64,000 nt of DNA from Zea mays (Eukaryota; Streptophyta; Magnoliopsida; Poales; Poaceae). The stretch's first letter is position 1, and every line of letters starts with the position of its first letter. A program made the translations under genes and the position numbers. Below the pieces are notes generated by a model, which saw only the letters and a list, made by a program, of their open reading frames with translations, was not told the origin of the DNA and did not search any database. The stretch is from the NCBI RefSeq assembly GCF_902167145.1, contig NC_050104.1, positions 4,836,001-4,900,000 on the forward strand. Direction: 5' to 3'. Below are positions 1 to 10,489 of the stretch, piece after piece.

Positions 1-1847
1 TCAAATTGCAAAATGTTCATAGGAATATTCTCTTTTTAAATAAATTAGTTCCATCTACTGTCTGCACATTCTAATTTTATGGTTACCAATGAACTAGTAT
101 ATGTGTGGATTTATTTATTTAATAAAAATAAATAAAAGTAAAATCCTAGAGGTTAAAGTATATTTAGTCTTGTGAGATTAATAATATGTATTACATGAAT
201 TCATCTCTGGTCTAACTTTTAGGTCTCAGTAAAATGAATAGAATTAGGTTATGTAATTATGGACAACACTTAAAGAGTAATTTATTTCTAAATGAAATTA
301 GTTCATGTTATACTTTGATCTCATTCTTCCTTATTTAGTATTGTACCTTTTTGAGATGTACTCCAATGTTTGTACATGTTTGGTGTGCTGTTCATTTGTA
401 CTTTTCAAATGTATTAAATGTATGATCGCTTTATTTAGACAATGAGTAGTCCGTGGTTCCTGAGTGTGTTGCTGAAGACCGTCCTGAGCAACAACCTGGT
501 GAAGGCAAGTGTCCTCTGACCTATTATGTCCTACTTACTTTATAATTCACTGTCCCGCATTACCTTATCTAAACCTAAGGATCGACTAGTCTGTATTTAC
601 CTTATCCTTGTTTACCTTTTTGGGTTAATCATGGTTAGCTTTATGCTACTGCTTTAACTTAATCAATGAACATGATGTGAATATTTATGATACGATGATG
701 TTATCCCGATGATGATATTGTGATATTTTAGTGGGCTTAGGCCATTTTTTCCTGAGTACCTTTCCGTAAGGACCTGTTCGTGGAGTGACCACCCGGGATA
801 ACAGTGCAACCATGAGGGTGGAATGGGACGCCCTTAGCTGATTAATTAGATGAACCTGGGGGTGTAGTCGGCTTTGCCTGAGGGCCATCAATGGGGGTCG
901 GGGCGTAGTGCTCGCTCTGCCAAGGGGGTTGCAACGGTTCATTCGATTTGGTTTTGTTAGTCACCCACCTTGGGGAGGTGTACTGCGTTTGTACGACTAG
1001 CGAAACCTAACGAGCAGCTATGCTCCAAGGGAGTCTTTGTAAAAGCTACGTAGTGAAACATTATCGACTCACCTTGGTAGTGTTTGAGGGTTTGATCGAC
1101 CCGAGGCAAAAAGGGAACACGACTCGTGGGTAAAGTGTGCAACCTCTACAGAGTGTTAGAAACTGGTATATCAGCCGAGCACACGGTTAAGAGCAGCCTT
1201 GGGATCCTCTTTGATTAGAAGAACTTTGGTTACTTTTATGATGATGGTTAATAATGTTGGTTACAATTCTAATCTATGGTATTTACTCTTGGAGGGAGTA
1301 CTTTTGGGTAATGACTGGGTTTATTACTAAAACTTGGCTCTACTAATAGTAATAAATGTTTGACTAACTAAAAGCAACTGCTTAACCTCAAACCCCACAT
1401 ATAGCTAGTCCACTTTAGCCAAACGGGACATTTGTTGAGTACCTTGATGTGTACTCACCCTTGCTTTACAAATCACCCCCACCCTAGGTTGTCCCCACTG
1501 TACTCAGCGCTCAGGAGGTGATGCTGGCAACATGGAGGACTTTGAGGAGTTCCAGGACTACGACGAGTTCTAGTTTATCTTAGTGGCAAACCCCCAATCA
1601 GTTGCCTGTGTAGGCTTATCTTCTACGTTTTGTTTCTCCACACTTTGATATTATTGTTAAAGACAATGGTTATGTATTATACTTTGTGGATGTCTTGGAT
1701 ATCTTGATGTAATTAAAGTACCTTTCCGCTATTAACTTTGAGCATTGTGTGATGATGTCCAATAATGTAATCGATGTGCACGTGAGTTTCTGATCCTGGC
1801 ACGTACATGGTTCGCATTCGGTTTGCCTTCCAAAATCGGGTGTGACA
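1..1847 (+). repeat. 5' LTR of the gypsy element (3' portion only)
   Basis: The boundary is set by the terminal TGTGACA at 1841-1847, directly before a primer-binding site. The visible part is non-coding; short open frames here are not supported as genes. The 3' LTR of the same element (17185 onward) carries the other, GC-rich half, so I see no overlap between the two copies that would allow dating. The true start is left of the window. Confidence 0.75.
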
Positions 1848-1851
1848 TAAG

Positions 1852-1864
1852 TGGTATCAAATCC
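1852..1864 (+). other. Primer-binding site of gypsy element
   Basis: TGGTATCAAATCC four bases after the LTR end resembles the complement of the 3' end of plant initiator methionine tRNA (TGGTATCAGAGC), with changes in the middle. It marks the start of the internal domain. Confidence 0.7.
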
Positions 1865-2084
1865 TTGCTGACTGTAGAACCACTAACCAAGACTAGAATG
1901 GCCGCCCTAAGGACTATAGACCTCCACTCTTACCTTGATCTTTAGAGTCATTTCGAAAGTTGGTCATCTTGACCAATTCTATGTTATCTACTTATCTCAC
2001 AAAATTTTGTCTCGCTTTTCTTTCTGTTTACTTTCGGGGTATATAGTTCTACTCTCATTCTTGTGCTTACGATGTTTTTTGTAG

Positions 2085-3115
2085 ATGGCATGTATTAGGT
2101 GCACTACACGTAAGTCTGTGATCCCCTTTTTGCCTTATCGCCTGGCGGAGCGTCCACTACATCGCACGGTGCCAGGTTAGTCCAGTCACCTGGAGAGACT
2201 GTATCGTCGCCTGCACGAGGAGCAGGAGCGCCGACGCTAGGAGCAGGAGCAGGAACAAGAGCAGTAGGACTCTTCCCCCTTGCCTCAGCAGGAGGTGGAG
2301 TCTAGGAGGCAGCCTTCCCCTCCACCTCAGCCAGAGATGCCCCTGCACCACCACAGGGCATCCCGGCTGCTGGAGGAGACCCTGACGGAGACGGAGACGA
2401 CGACGCCGCTGGTGGCAGTTCAAGCCACGATACGGAGCTCTCGGACGAGCTAGAGCCGGAGGGATGGATCGCTAGACCCATCACTCGTGACGCCGCTCAC
2501 GGGTGTCACTCCCACGATGCTCTCGACACCTGGTTGCGTCGGGCCTTCGACCGACACACTTGGTCTATCGAGTATTGTTGTGTAGTCTACCAGCACCGTC
2601 GCAGGTTATATCCGGACCAGTGGGAGGCTACTTGCTTGGTGCGCCATCTGGACGATGATCTCCGGGGTGCAGAGGCCTTCTCAGAGCACTATTCTATTAC
2701 TGAGAGGGATACTGCCGAGGCAGCCATGCAAGATGCAGCACGACAGGCACTTTCTCAGTATTGCTCGTTATTCATCGGGGTAGCTAATGGCCTTGACCTG
2801 AAGTACTACCCTCGTCGTTCGACCGGCAGTGCTGGAGGTGTGATTGTCTCGCCAGTTAGTGAGGGCAATCTCAGGCTGAACAGCATGGTCAACCTAGTCG
2901 CCGTGCTCAACACAGAGCTAGACCACACCCTTGACGAGTTGGGCAAGGTTCGGGCAGAGGTTGCGGAATTGCGTGCTGAGTGCGCAGCACGCCACTATCT
3001 GGATGGTGGTTCTCCCGCCCCTGTCGAGATTCAACACCCTTACCGTTCACCGCCCCGTGGTCGCTTCAACTATGGTACCCCAGACTGCAGGACCCGGATA
3101 GATTTGGATCCATAG
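2085..3115 (+). pseudogene. Extra ORF upstream of gag in the gypsy element, broken
   Basis: An ATG at 2085 opens a frame with acidic, glutamine/glutamate-rich sequence that is broken by TAG codons at 2178, 2238 and 2265 and a frameshift near 2370. The second half, 2534-3115, is open for 193 codons and ends in TAG. It contains a charged helical stretch near codons 110-155 and no zinc knuckle, and is not a standard gag. Large maize chromoviruses commonly carry such a leader ORF; its function is unknown to me. The matching composition across the break and the position between PBS and gag support treating the two halves as one old ORF. Confidence 0.55.
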
Positions 3116-3468
3116 ATCAATGGAGTCGGAGTCTGTAATAATGCTTAATTCAGTGTTTTAGTTTTAGTCAGTCTTAATTAGAGTTAGTTTGCTTATCTTA
3201 TGTTGGAATGCTTGTAATGATGGACATGTAATGAAGTTGGATCTTTGTAATGATTGTCATCAAGGTGTGGGCATCCCCTACAACTTGGTGTAGTTATTAA
3301 TAAAGTCAGCTATTTATTTAGGTAATCCCTTTATTTCCACTTTCCTCTTTATCTGAGAAGTTGTCAGTGAAGATGATCAATTGTTCAGCATTATGAAGAT
3401 TTTCCACACATCTTTTCTTATGCTGAAAGACTGCACAGTCAGATCTGATATGTGTGTGATTTCTACAG

Positions 3469-4619
3469 ATGTCTGAGACCAGGCGCAGAGGTGCAAGGCG
3501 TGCTCAGCCAGAACAGCAGGCACCCCAGGAAGATGTAGCTCAGCAGTAGCAGTTGCCACCGCCACCACCGATGACCATTGAGCAAATGTTTCTGATGCAG
3601 ACTCAAGCAGTCCAAGCAATTGTTCAGACCTTAGCAGCGATGCAGTAGGTGCAGCAGCGGCCACCCCCACCTCAGCCCCCAGTGCAAGTCCAGATGCCAC
3701 AGGTGCCCAGGGACAAGTGGACAGAATTCATGAGGGGCCATCCCCTTATATTTGACCATTCTGCTTATCCCATGGACGCTGAAGATTGGCTGCATACCGT
3801 GGAACGTGAGTTGCACACTGCCCAGTGCAACGATCGTGAGAAGGTGTTGAATGGTCCCCGACAGCTAAAGGGAGCAACATAGTCTTGGTGGGAGTCTTAC
3901 CTCGCCACCCATGCCAACCCTAAAGCCATCACTTGGGAGAAGTTCAGGGACAACTTTCGTCGCTACCATGTGCCCGAGGGACTGATGATAGTGAGGAAGG
4001 AGGAGTTTCTCGCCTTGAAGCAAGGTCCCCTGTCTGTCAGTGAGTACATGGACAAGTTTCTGAAGCTGTCACATTATGCTCCAGAAGATGTCAACACGGA
4101 TGCCAAGAGGCAGTACCGCTTCCTGAGAGGATTGGTTGATCCCATCCACTACTAGTTGATGAACCACACCTTCCCTACCTTCCAGCATCTGATCAACAGA
4201 GCAATTATGACTGAAAGGAAGCGTCGGGAGATGGAGGACAGGAAACACAAGATTGGTGGATCTCAGGTCAGGAGTAGTAGCCGTCCCCACTACTCAGGCA
4301 ACCCACCTCAGCCATTCAAGCAAGCTCGCCAGCACCAGCACCAGCACCAGCACCAGCGTCAGAGCCAGCAGCAGCAGTACCAGAAGCAGTTTCCTCAGTA
4401 GCAGCAGCATACCATCAGAACAACCAGCAGGGAGGAAATCAATATCAGCGTTAGAACAACCAGGCACCCCGCCTTCCTGCCCCAGCAACCAACCAGAACA
4501 ACCAAGCAGTGTGTTTCCACTGTGGGGAACAAGGCCATTGGGCGAATCATTGCCCAAAGAAAGCAGCTCAACAACAGCCAGCTCCCAATGCCCTAGTCAG
4601 GCAGAATGCAACGCAGTAA
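3469..4619 (+). pseudogene. gag of the gypsy element, broken
   Basis: Gag would form the capsid-like particle. The start chosen is the ATG at 3469, after a long non-coding gap from the upstream ORF. A retrotrans_gag-like region spans about 3700-4200, with the landmarks WTEFMRGHP, EDWLHTVERE and SWWESYLA. It is followed by a Q/H-rich linker and a CCHC zinc knuckle (CFHCGEQGHWANHC) at about 4515-4560, with spacing CX2CX4HX4C intact. In-frame TAG codons occur at 3547, 3646, 3880, 4153 and 4399. A frameshift lies between 4401 and 4491, and a TAA follows at 4617. No functional protein is expected. Confidence 0.85.
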
Positions 4620-4661
4620 GGAGGTAACAACCGTGGGCAGCCTCGTGCCCAGTATGGAAAG

Positions 4662-6604
4662 GTGAACCACTTGGAGGCCGACACAGTCCAGGAGACTCCA
4701 GGAGTGGCACTAGGTACGTTTTCAGTCGAGTACCATTCTGCAAATGTGTTATTTGATACTGGAGCAACACATTCTTTTGTGACTGCATCAGAGGTAGAAT
4801 CACATAATATACCAGTAGCACCCATGCATCTACCTATGAGGGTTAGTTCAATTGGTGGAAGAACCCAAATAGATAGATTTTGCCCTAGTGCAAGAGTTCA
4901 AATAAGGGGGATAGAGTTCCCCATTGATTTAATAGTTATGGGTAACGAGGATGCAACTATAGATGTCATCCTAGGGATGAATTGGCTAACCAAGTACCAA
5001 GCCAGTCTTAGCTGTGACAAGAGAACGGTGAAGTTAGTGTCCCTATCAGGAGAAGAAGTGTTAGTGGAGTTGGTCTTGTCTGGACCAATGAAAGGAAGAT
5101 GTCACCAAGTCGCCGCCCATATTGAGGAGATTAAACCATCAGAAGCTATCAATGTAGTATCAGAATTCCCAGATGTGTTTCCTGAGGGGTTACCAGGTAT
5201 GCCACCTAAAAGGAAGGTTGCATTTGCCATAAAGCTTATACCAGGCACCGCCCCTATTTCCACGAGAGCATATCGAGTGTCTGGACCAGAATTGGTGGAA
5301 CTCAAGAAGCAGATTGATGAGTTGTTAGAGAAAGGCTACATCAGACCAAGTACCTCGCCCTAGGCAGCCCCAGTGCTATTTGTGGAGAAGAAGGACAAAA
5401 CAAGGAGGATGTGCATTGACTACAAATCCTTGAATGAAGTTACTGTCAAGAACAAGTACCCCCTGCCTCGAATTGAAGACCTATTCGATCAGTTAAGAGG
5501 AGCTAGTGTGTTCTCGAAGATAGATCTGATGTCAGGTTATCATCAGCTCAGAATCCAACCTTCAGATATACCGAAGACAACATTCATCACCAAGTATGGA
5601 TTGTATGAGTTCACGGTCATGTCATTCGGTTTGACGAATGCGCCGGCCTGTTTTATGTACTTGATGAACAGTGTGTTCATGAACTACCTCGACAAGTTTG
5701 TAGTGGTGTTCATTGATGATATTCTTATATATTCCCAGAATGAGCAAGAGCATGAGGAACATTTGAGGAAGGTACTTCAGAGGCTACGAGATTGTCAACT
5801 GTATGCCAAGCTTAGCAAGTGCGAGTTCTGGATCAGTGAAGTCATGTTCTTGGGTCACATTATAAACCGAGAGGGATTGGCTGTAGATCCGAAGAAGGTA
5901 GCAGCTATTCTGGACTGGAAAGCACCAAAAGATGTCCGAGGAATCAAGAGTTTCATTGGAATGTCCGGTTATTATCGGCGTTTCATTGAAGGTTTCTCCA
6001 AGATTGCCAGACCAATGACAGCCTTGCTGGCAAAGAAGGTTGAGTTCAAGTGGACCCCAACATGCCAAAAGTCCTTTGAGACATTGAAGGAGAAGTTGAC
6101 AACGGCACTAGTATTGATTCTGCCAGATGTTCACAAGCCATTCTCAGTATATTGTGATGCTTCGTACACCGGACTGGGATGTGTGTTAATGCAGGAAGGG
6201 AGAGTAGTGGCATACTTGTCCCGCCAGTTGAAGATCCATGAGAAGAATTATCCTACTCATGATCTAGAATTAGCAGTCGTGGTTCATGCATTGAAGACCT
6301 GGAGGCATTATTTGTATGGACAAAAGTGTGATATTTACACGGACCACAAGAGTCTCAAGTATATATTCACTCAGTCAGAGCTGAACATGAGGCAGCGAAG
6401 ATGGTTATAGTTGATCAAAGACCATGAGCTAGAGATTCATTATCACCCAGGTAAAGCAAATGTGGTTGCAGATGCTCTGAGTAGAAAGAGTCAAGTTAAT
6501 ATGTTGGCCGCTCACCCGATGTCGTATGAGCTAGCGAAGGAATTCGACATATTGAGTCCCGGATTTCTGAACAACACTCAAGGAGTGACAATTGAGTTGG
6601 AACC
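4662..6604 (+). pseudogene. pol N-terminal part (protease, RT, RNase H) of the gypsy element
   Basis: The aspartic protease motif FDTGATHSF lies near 4750. A reverse transcriptase follows, with MCIDYKSLN, the catalytic FIDDILIY near 5715 and [11 protein letters not shown] near 5970. RNase H has [10 protein letters not shown] near 6150 and YTDHKSLKY near 6340. The frame is stopped by TAG at 5361, between protease and RT, and by TAG at 6408, in the linker after RNase H. The reading stops abruptly at 6604, where the copia element begins. Integrase resumes after 15716. RT and RNase H are otherwise well preserved. Confidence 0.92.
6600..6604. other. Target-site duplication (GAACC), left copy
   Basis: GAACC here matches GAACC at 15712-15716 on the far side of the copia element, proving integration into the gypsy pol region. 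Confidence 0.9.
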
Positions 6605-7796
6605 TGAAAGGGAAATAGGCTTACACCTTTTCCTAACTGATTTTGGTGGTTGAATTGCCCAATACAAATAATTGGACTAACTAGTTTGCTCTAGATTATA
6701 AGTTTTACAGGTGCCAAAGGTTCAACACAAACCAATAAAAAGTCCAAGACAGGGTTCAAATAAAAAGAGCAAAAGACAACCCAAAGGCAGCCCTGGTCTG
6801 GAGCACCGGACTGTCCGGTGTGCCACCGGACAGTGTCCGGTGCACCAGGGAGTTCCACTCCAAACTTGCACCTTCGGGAATTCGGGGAGGCCACTCCGCT
6901 ATAATTCACTGGACTGTCCGGTGTAGCACCGAACTGTCCGGTGTGCCAAGCGGAGCAATGGTCGTCAGCGCCAACGGTCGTCTGCAACGCTACAGTGAAT
7001 AGTGAACAGTGCAACTGCGCGCGCAGAAGTCAGAGCAGGCGCCAGAAGGCGCACCGGACAATGAACAGGACCTGTCCAGTGCACCACCGGACTGTCCGGT
7101 GGCCCCGTTGTCAGAAGCTTCAACGGTCGGAACCCAACGACCTGGTGACGTGGCTGGCGCACCGGACTGTCCGGTGCGCCATACGACAAAAGCCTTCACC
7201 AACGGTCATTTTGGTGGTTGGGGCTATAAATACCCCCAACCACCACACTTCAATGCATCCAAGTTTTCAGCCATCAAACTTCATACAAGAGCTGTAGACT
7301 TCATTCCAAGACACAAACAAAGAGATCAAATCCTCTCCCAAGTCCGGAATCATTCCAAACAAATTAGTGACTAGAGAGAGAGACTTTTGTGTTCTTTTGA
7401 GCTCTTGCGCTTGGATTGCTTTTCTTCTTCCCCATTTCTTGTTTCCAAGATCATTGTAATCAAAACAAGAGACACCAATTGTGTGGTGGTCCTTGTGGGG
7501 ACTTACTGTCCCGTTTGATTGAGAAGAGAAGCTCACTCGGTCTAGGTGACCGTTTGAGAGAGGGAAAGGGTTGAAAGAGACCCGGTCTTTGTGACCACCT
7601 CAACAGGGAGTAGGTTTACAAGAACCGAACCTCGGTAAAACAAATCACCGTGTCATCCGCTCTTATTCGCTTGTGATTTGTTTTCGCCCTCTCTTTCGGA
7701 CTCGATTATATTTCTAACGCTAACCTCGGCTTGTAGTTGTGCTTAAACTTTATAAAATTCAGATTTGCCTATTCACCCCCCTCTAGGCGACTTTCA
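6605..7796 (+). repeat. 5' LTR of Opie-like Sirevirus
   Basis: 1192 bp, TGAAAG...TTTCA. It contains repeated palindromes such as CACCGGACTGTCCGGTG (about 6800-7180), a TATA box at 7225 and a conserved downstream stretch ending CCCCCCTCTAGGCGAC. It is about 26 bp longer than the 3' LTR, mainly because one palindrome unit near 6805-6840 is missing there. The two LTRs otherwise look very similar over their lengths, suggesting a relatively recent insertion. Confidence 0.93.
7225..7232 (+). promoter_or_regulatory. TATA box of the 5' LTR promoter
   Basis: TATAAATA in the context GGGGCTATAAATACCCCC. The same motif lies at the same place in the 3' LTR (15139-15146) and in the second Opie-like LTR (62801-62808). 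Conservation across copies supports a promoter role. Confidence 0.7.
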
Positions 7797-7798
7797 AT

Positions 7799-7812
7799 TG
7801 GTATCAGAGCCC
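7799..7812 (+). other. Primer-binding site of Sirevirus
   Basis: TGGTATCAGAGCCC two bases after the LTR complements the 3' end of initiator methionine tRNA, as is usual for copia elements. Confidence 0.9.
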
Positions 7813-7845
7813 GGTACTTCATTAAGAGCCTAACCGCTCGAAGTT

Positions 7846-10476
7846 ATGTCGGGAGCTCACGCCAAGAAGGAGATGGTGACCGGCGAGAAGCCCGCTACAA
7901 GCCACGGGAAGGCTCCATCGGGGGAGTCCGGCAACAAGAGGGAGGAATCACCTCCCCGCGTCAAGTCGCACCGGAGTGGCGACAAGAAGAAGAAGATGAA
8001 GAAAGTGGTCTACTATGAGACCGACTCTTCGTTGCCATCCACCTCCGGCTCCGACGCTCCGTCCGTCACTTCTAAGTGCCATGAGCTCAAGAAATTTAGT
8101 AAGATCCCCTTACGCTATCCTCGCATTTCCAAACATACTCCATTACTTTTCGTTCCATTAGGCAAACCACCAGCTTTTGACGGTGAAGATTATTCTAGGT
8201 GGAGTGAAATGATGAAATATCACCTAACCTCACTCCACACAAGCATATGGGACATTATTGAATTTGGAGCACAGGTACCATCCGTGGGGGATGAAGAATA
8301 TGATGCGGATGAAGTCGCTCAAATCCAACACTTTAATTCCCAAGCAACTACTATACTCCTCACCTCTCTAAGTCGAGAGGAGTATAATAAGGTGCAAGGG
8401 TTGAAAAGTGCAAAAGAGATTTGGGACATATTAAAGACCGTGCACGAAGGAGACGAGGTGACCAAGATCACCAAGATGGAAACGGTCGAGGGGGAGCTCG
8501 GTCGATTTATGCTTAACCAAGGGGAGGAGCCACAAGCTATGTACAACCGGCTCAAAACCTTGGTGAACCAAGTGCGCAACCTCGGGAGCACCAAATGGGA
8601 TGACCATGAAATGGTCAAGGTTATTCTTAGATCACTTGTTTTTCTTAACCCTACTCAAGTACAATTAATTCGTGGTGATCCAAGATATAAACTAATATCT
8701 CCCGAGGAAGTGATAGGAAAATTTATGAGCTTTGAATTAATGATCAAAGGCTCTAAGAAGATCATCGAGCAAGGCGCCTCCTCCGTACCCGAGGCACAAC
8801 CCGTTGCATTCAAGGCAACGGAGGAGAAGAATGAAGACCCTACACCAAGTAGGGTCCCCATCGACGCCTCCAAGCTCGACAACGAGGAAATGGCGCTCAT
8901 CATCAAGAGTTTCCGCCAAATCCTCAAGCAAAGGAGGGAGAAAGACTACAAGCCCCGCTCCAAGAAAGTATGCTATAAGTGTGGTAAGCCCGGTCATTTT
9001 ATCGCTAAATGTCCTTTATCTAGTGATAGTGACAGGGATAACGACAAGAGGGGGAAGAAGGAGAAGAAGAGGTATTACAAGAAGAAGGGTGGCGATGCCC
9101 ATGTTTGCCGGGAGTGGGACTCCGACGAGAGCTCCACCGACTCCTCCTCCGACGAGGATACCGCCAACATCGCCATAAACAAAGGCCTTCTCTTCCCCAA
9201 CTTCGGCCACAAGTGCCTCATGGCAAAGGACGGCAAGAAGAAGAAGGTAAAATCAAGATCCTCCACTAAGTATGCAACCTCTAGTGATGAGGATAATTCT
9301 AGTGATGATGAGGATAACTTGCTTACTCTTTTTGCCAATCTTAACATGCAACAAAAGGAGAAATTGAATGAATTAATTAGTGCTATTCATGAGAAGGATG
9401 AACTCTTGGATAGCCAAGAGGACTTCCTCATTAAGGAAAACAAAAGGCATGTTAAGACTAAAAATGCTTATGCTCAGGAGGTAGAGAAAAATGAAAAATT
9501 AACTAGAGAGCTTAGCACTTGCCATGACACTATTTCTAGCCTTAGAAATGAAAATGCAAAATTAATTGCTAAGGTTGAGAAATCAAATGTTTGTGATGAT
9601 TCAATTGTTAATCTTAGAAATGATAATGCTAGCTTAATTGCTAAGATTGACATGTTGAATGAATCTCTTACTAGCCTTAAGTTTGAGAATGATAAATTAA
9701 TTGCTAAGGTTAAGGAATTAGATGTTTGCAATGTTTCTATTTCTAATCTTAGAGATAAGAATGCTATTTTACATGCTAAGATTGGTGAATTAAATAATTG
9801 CAAACCCTCTACATCTACCGTTGAGCATGTTTCTATTTGTACTATATGTAGAGACATTAATGTTGATGCTATTCATGATCACCTTGCTACGATTAAACAA
9901 CAAAATGATCATATAGCTAAACTAGATGCTAAAATTGCCGAGCATGAACTAGAAAATGAGAAATTTAAATTTGCTCGTAGCATGCTTTATAATGGGAGAT
10001 GCCCTGGCATTAAGGATGGCATTGGCTTCCAACAGGGAGACAATGTCAAGCTTAATGCTCCTCCTAAAAGATTGTCTAATTTTGTTAAGGGCAAAGCTCC
10101 CATGCCTCAGGATAATGAGGGTTACATTTTATACCCTGTTGGTTATCCTGAGGATAAGATCAGGAGAATTTATGCAAAGAAGACTCATTCTGTTTCTCAG
10201 CATGTTTTTATTTATAAGAATGAGGCTTCTAGCTCTAGGCGTTCTACTCATGTTAAATTGCCTAAGAAGAAAACTCCTATTGCATCAAATGAACCTAATA
10301 TTTCATTTAAGACTTTTGATGCATCATATGTTTTAACTAACAAATTAGGCAAAGTAGTTGCCAAATATGTTGGGGGCAAACACAAGGGCTCCAAGACTTG
10401 TGTTTGGGTACCCAAGGTGCTTGTTTCTAATGTCAAAGGACCCAAGACCGTTTGGGTACCTAAGAACAAGGCCTAA
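7846..10476 (+). CDS. gag: Sirevirus gag polyprotein
   Basis: An intact 876-codon frame. It starts at ATG 7846, 33 bases after the PBS; the same start context is used by the second copy at 63420. The N-terminal ~100 residues are basic and serine-rich. A UBN2-type gag domain follows (about residues 105-300; landmarks FDGEDYSRW, AKEIWDILKTVHEG). A CCHC knuckle CYKCGKPGHFIAKC lies near residue 375, then K- and D/S-rich tracts and a long coiled-coil region (about 490-710) built from repeats around NENAKLIAKVE. The long coiled-coil gag is typical of Sireviruses. The frame ends in TAA at 10474 and pol lies in another frame, so gag alone forms the particle protein. Confidence 0.93.
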   Translation: MSGAHAKKEMVTGEKPATSHGKAPSGESGNKREESPPRVKSHRSGDKKKKMKKVVYYETDSSLPSTSGSDAPSVTSKCHELKKFSKIPLRYPRISKHTPLLFVPLGKPPAFDGEDYSRWSEMMKYHLTSLHTSIWDIIEFGAQVPSVGDEEYDADEVAQIQHFNSQATTILLTSLSREEYNKVQGLKSAKEIWDILKTVHEGDEVTKITKMETVEGELGRFMLNQGEEPQAMYNRLKTLVNQVRNLGSTKWDDHEMVKVILRSLVFLNPTQVQLIRGDPRYKLISPEEVIGKFMSFELMIKGSKKIIEQGASSVPEAQPVAFKATEEKNEDPTPSRVPIDASKLDNEEMALIIKSFRQILKQRREKDYKPRSKKVCYKCGKPGHFIAKCPLSSDSDRDNDKRGKKEKKRYYKKKGGDAHVCREWDSDESSTDSSSDEDTANIAINKGLLFPNFGHKCLMAKDGKKKKVKSRSSTKYATSSDEDNSSDDEDNLLTLFANLNMQQKEKLNELISAIHEKDELLDSQEDFLIKENKRHVKTKNAYAQEVEKNEKLTRELSTCHDTISSLRNENAKLIAKVEKSNVCDDSIVNLRNDNASLIAKIDMLNESLTSLKFENDKLIAKVKELDVCNVSISNLRDKNAILHAKIGELNNCKPSTSTVEHVSICTICRDINVDAIHDHLATIKQQNDHIAKLDAKIAEHELENEKFKFARSMLYNGRCPGIKDGIGFQQGDNVKLNAPPKRLSNFVKGKAPMPQDNEGYILYPVGYPEDKIRRIYAKKTHSVSQHVFIYKNEASSSRRSTHVKLPKKKTPIASNEPNISFKTFDASYVLTNKLGKVVAKYVGGKHKGSKTCVWVPKVLVSNVKGPKTVWVPKNKA

Positions 10477-10489
10477 ACTTGTTTTGTAG

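Noticed and set aside
2157..2484. Minus-strand leucine-rich and serine-rich ORFs
   Set aside because: Antisense shadows of the broken upstream ORF of the gypsy element.
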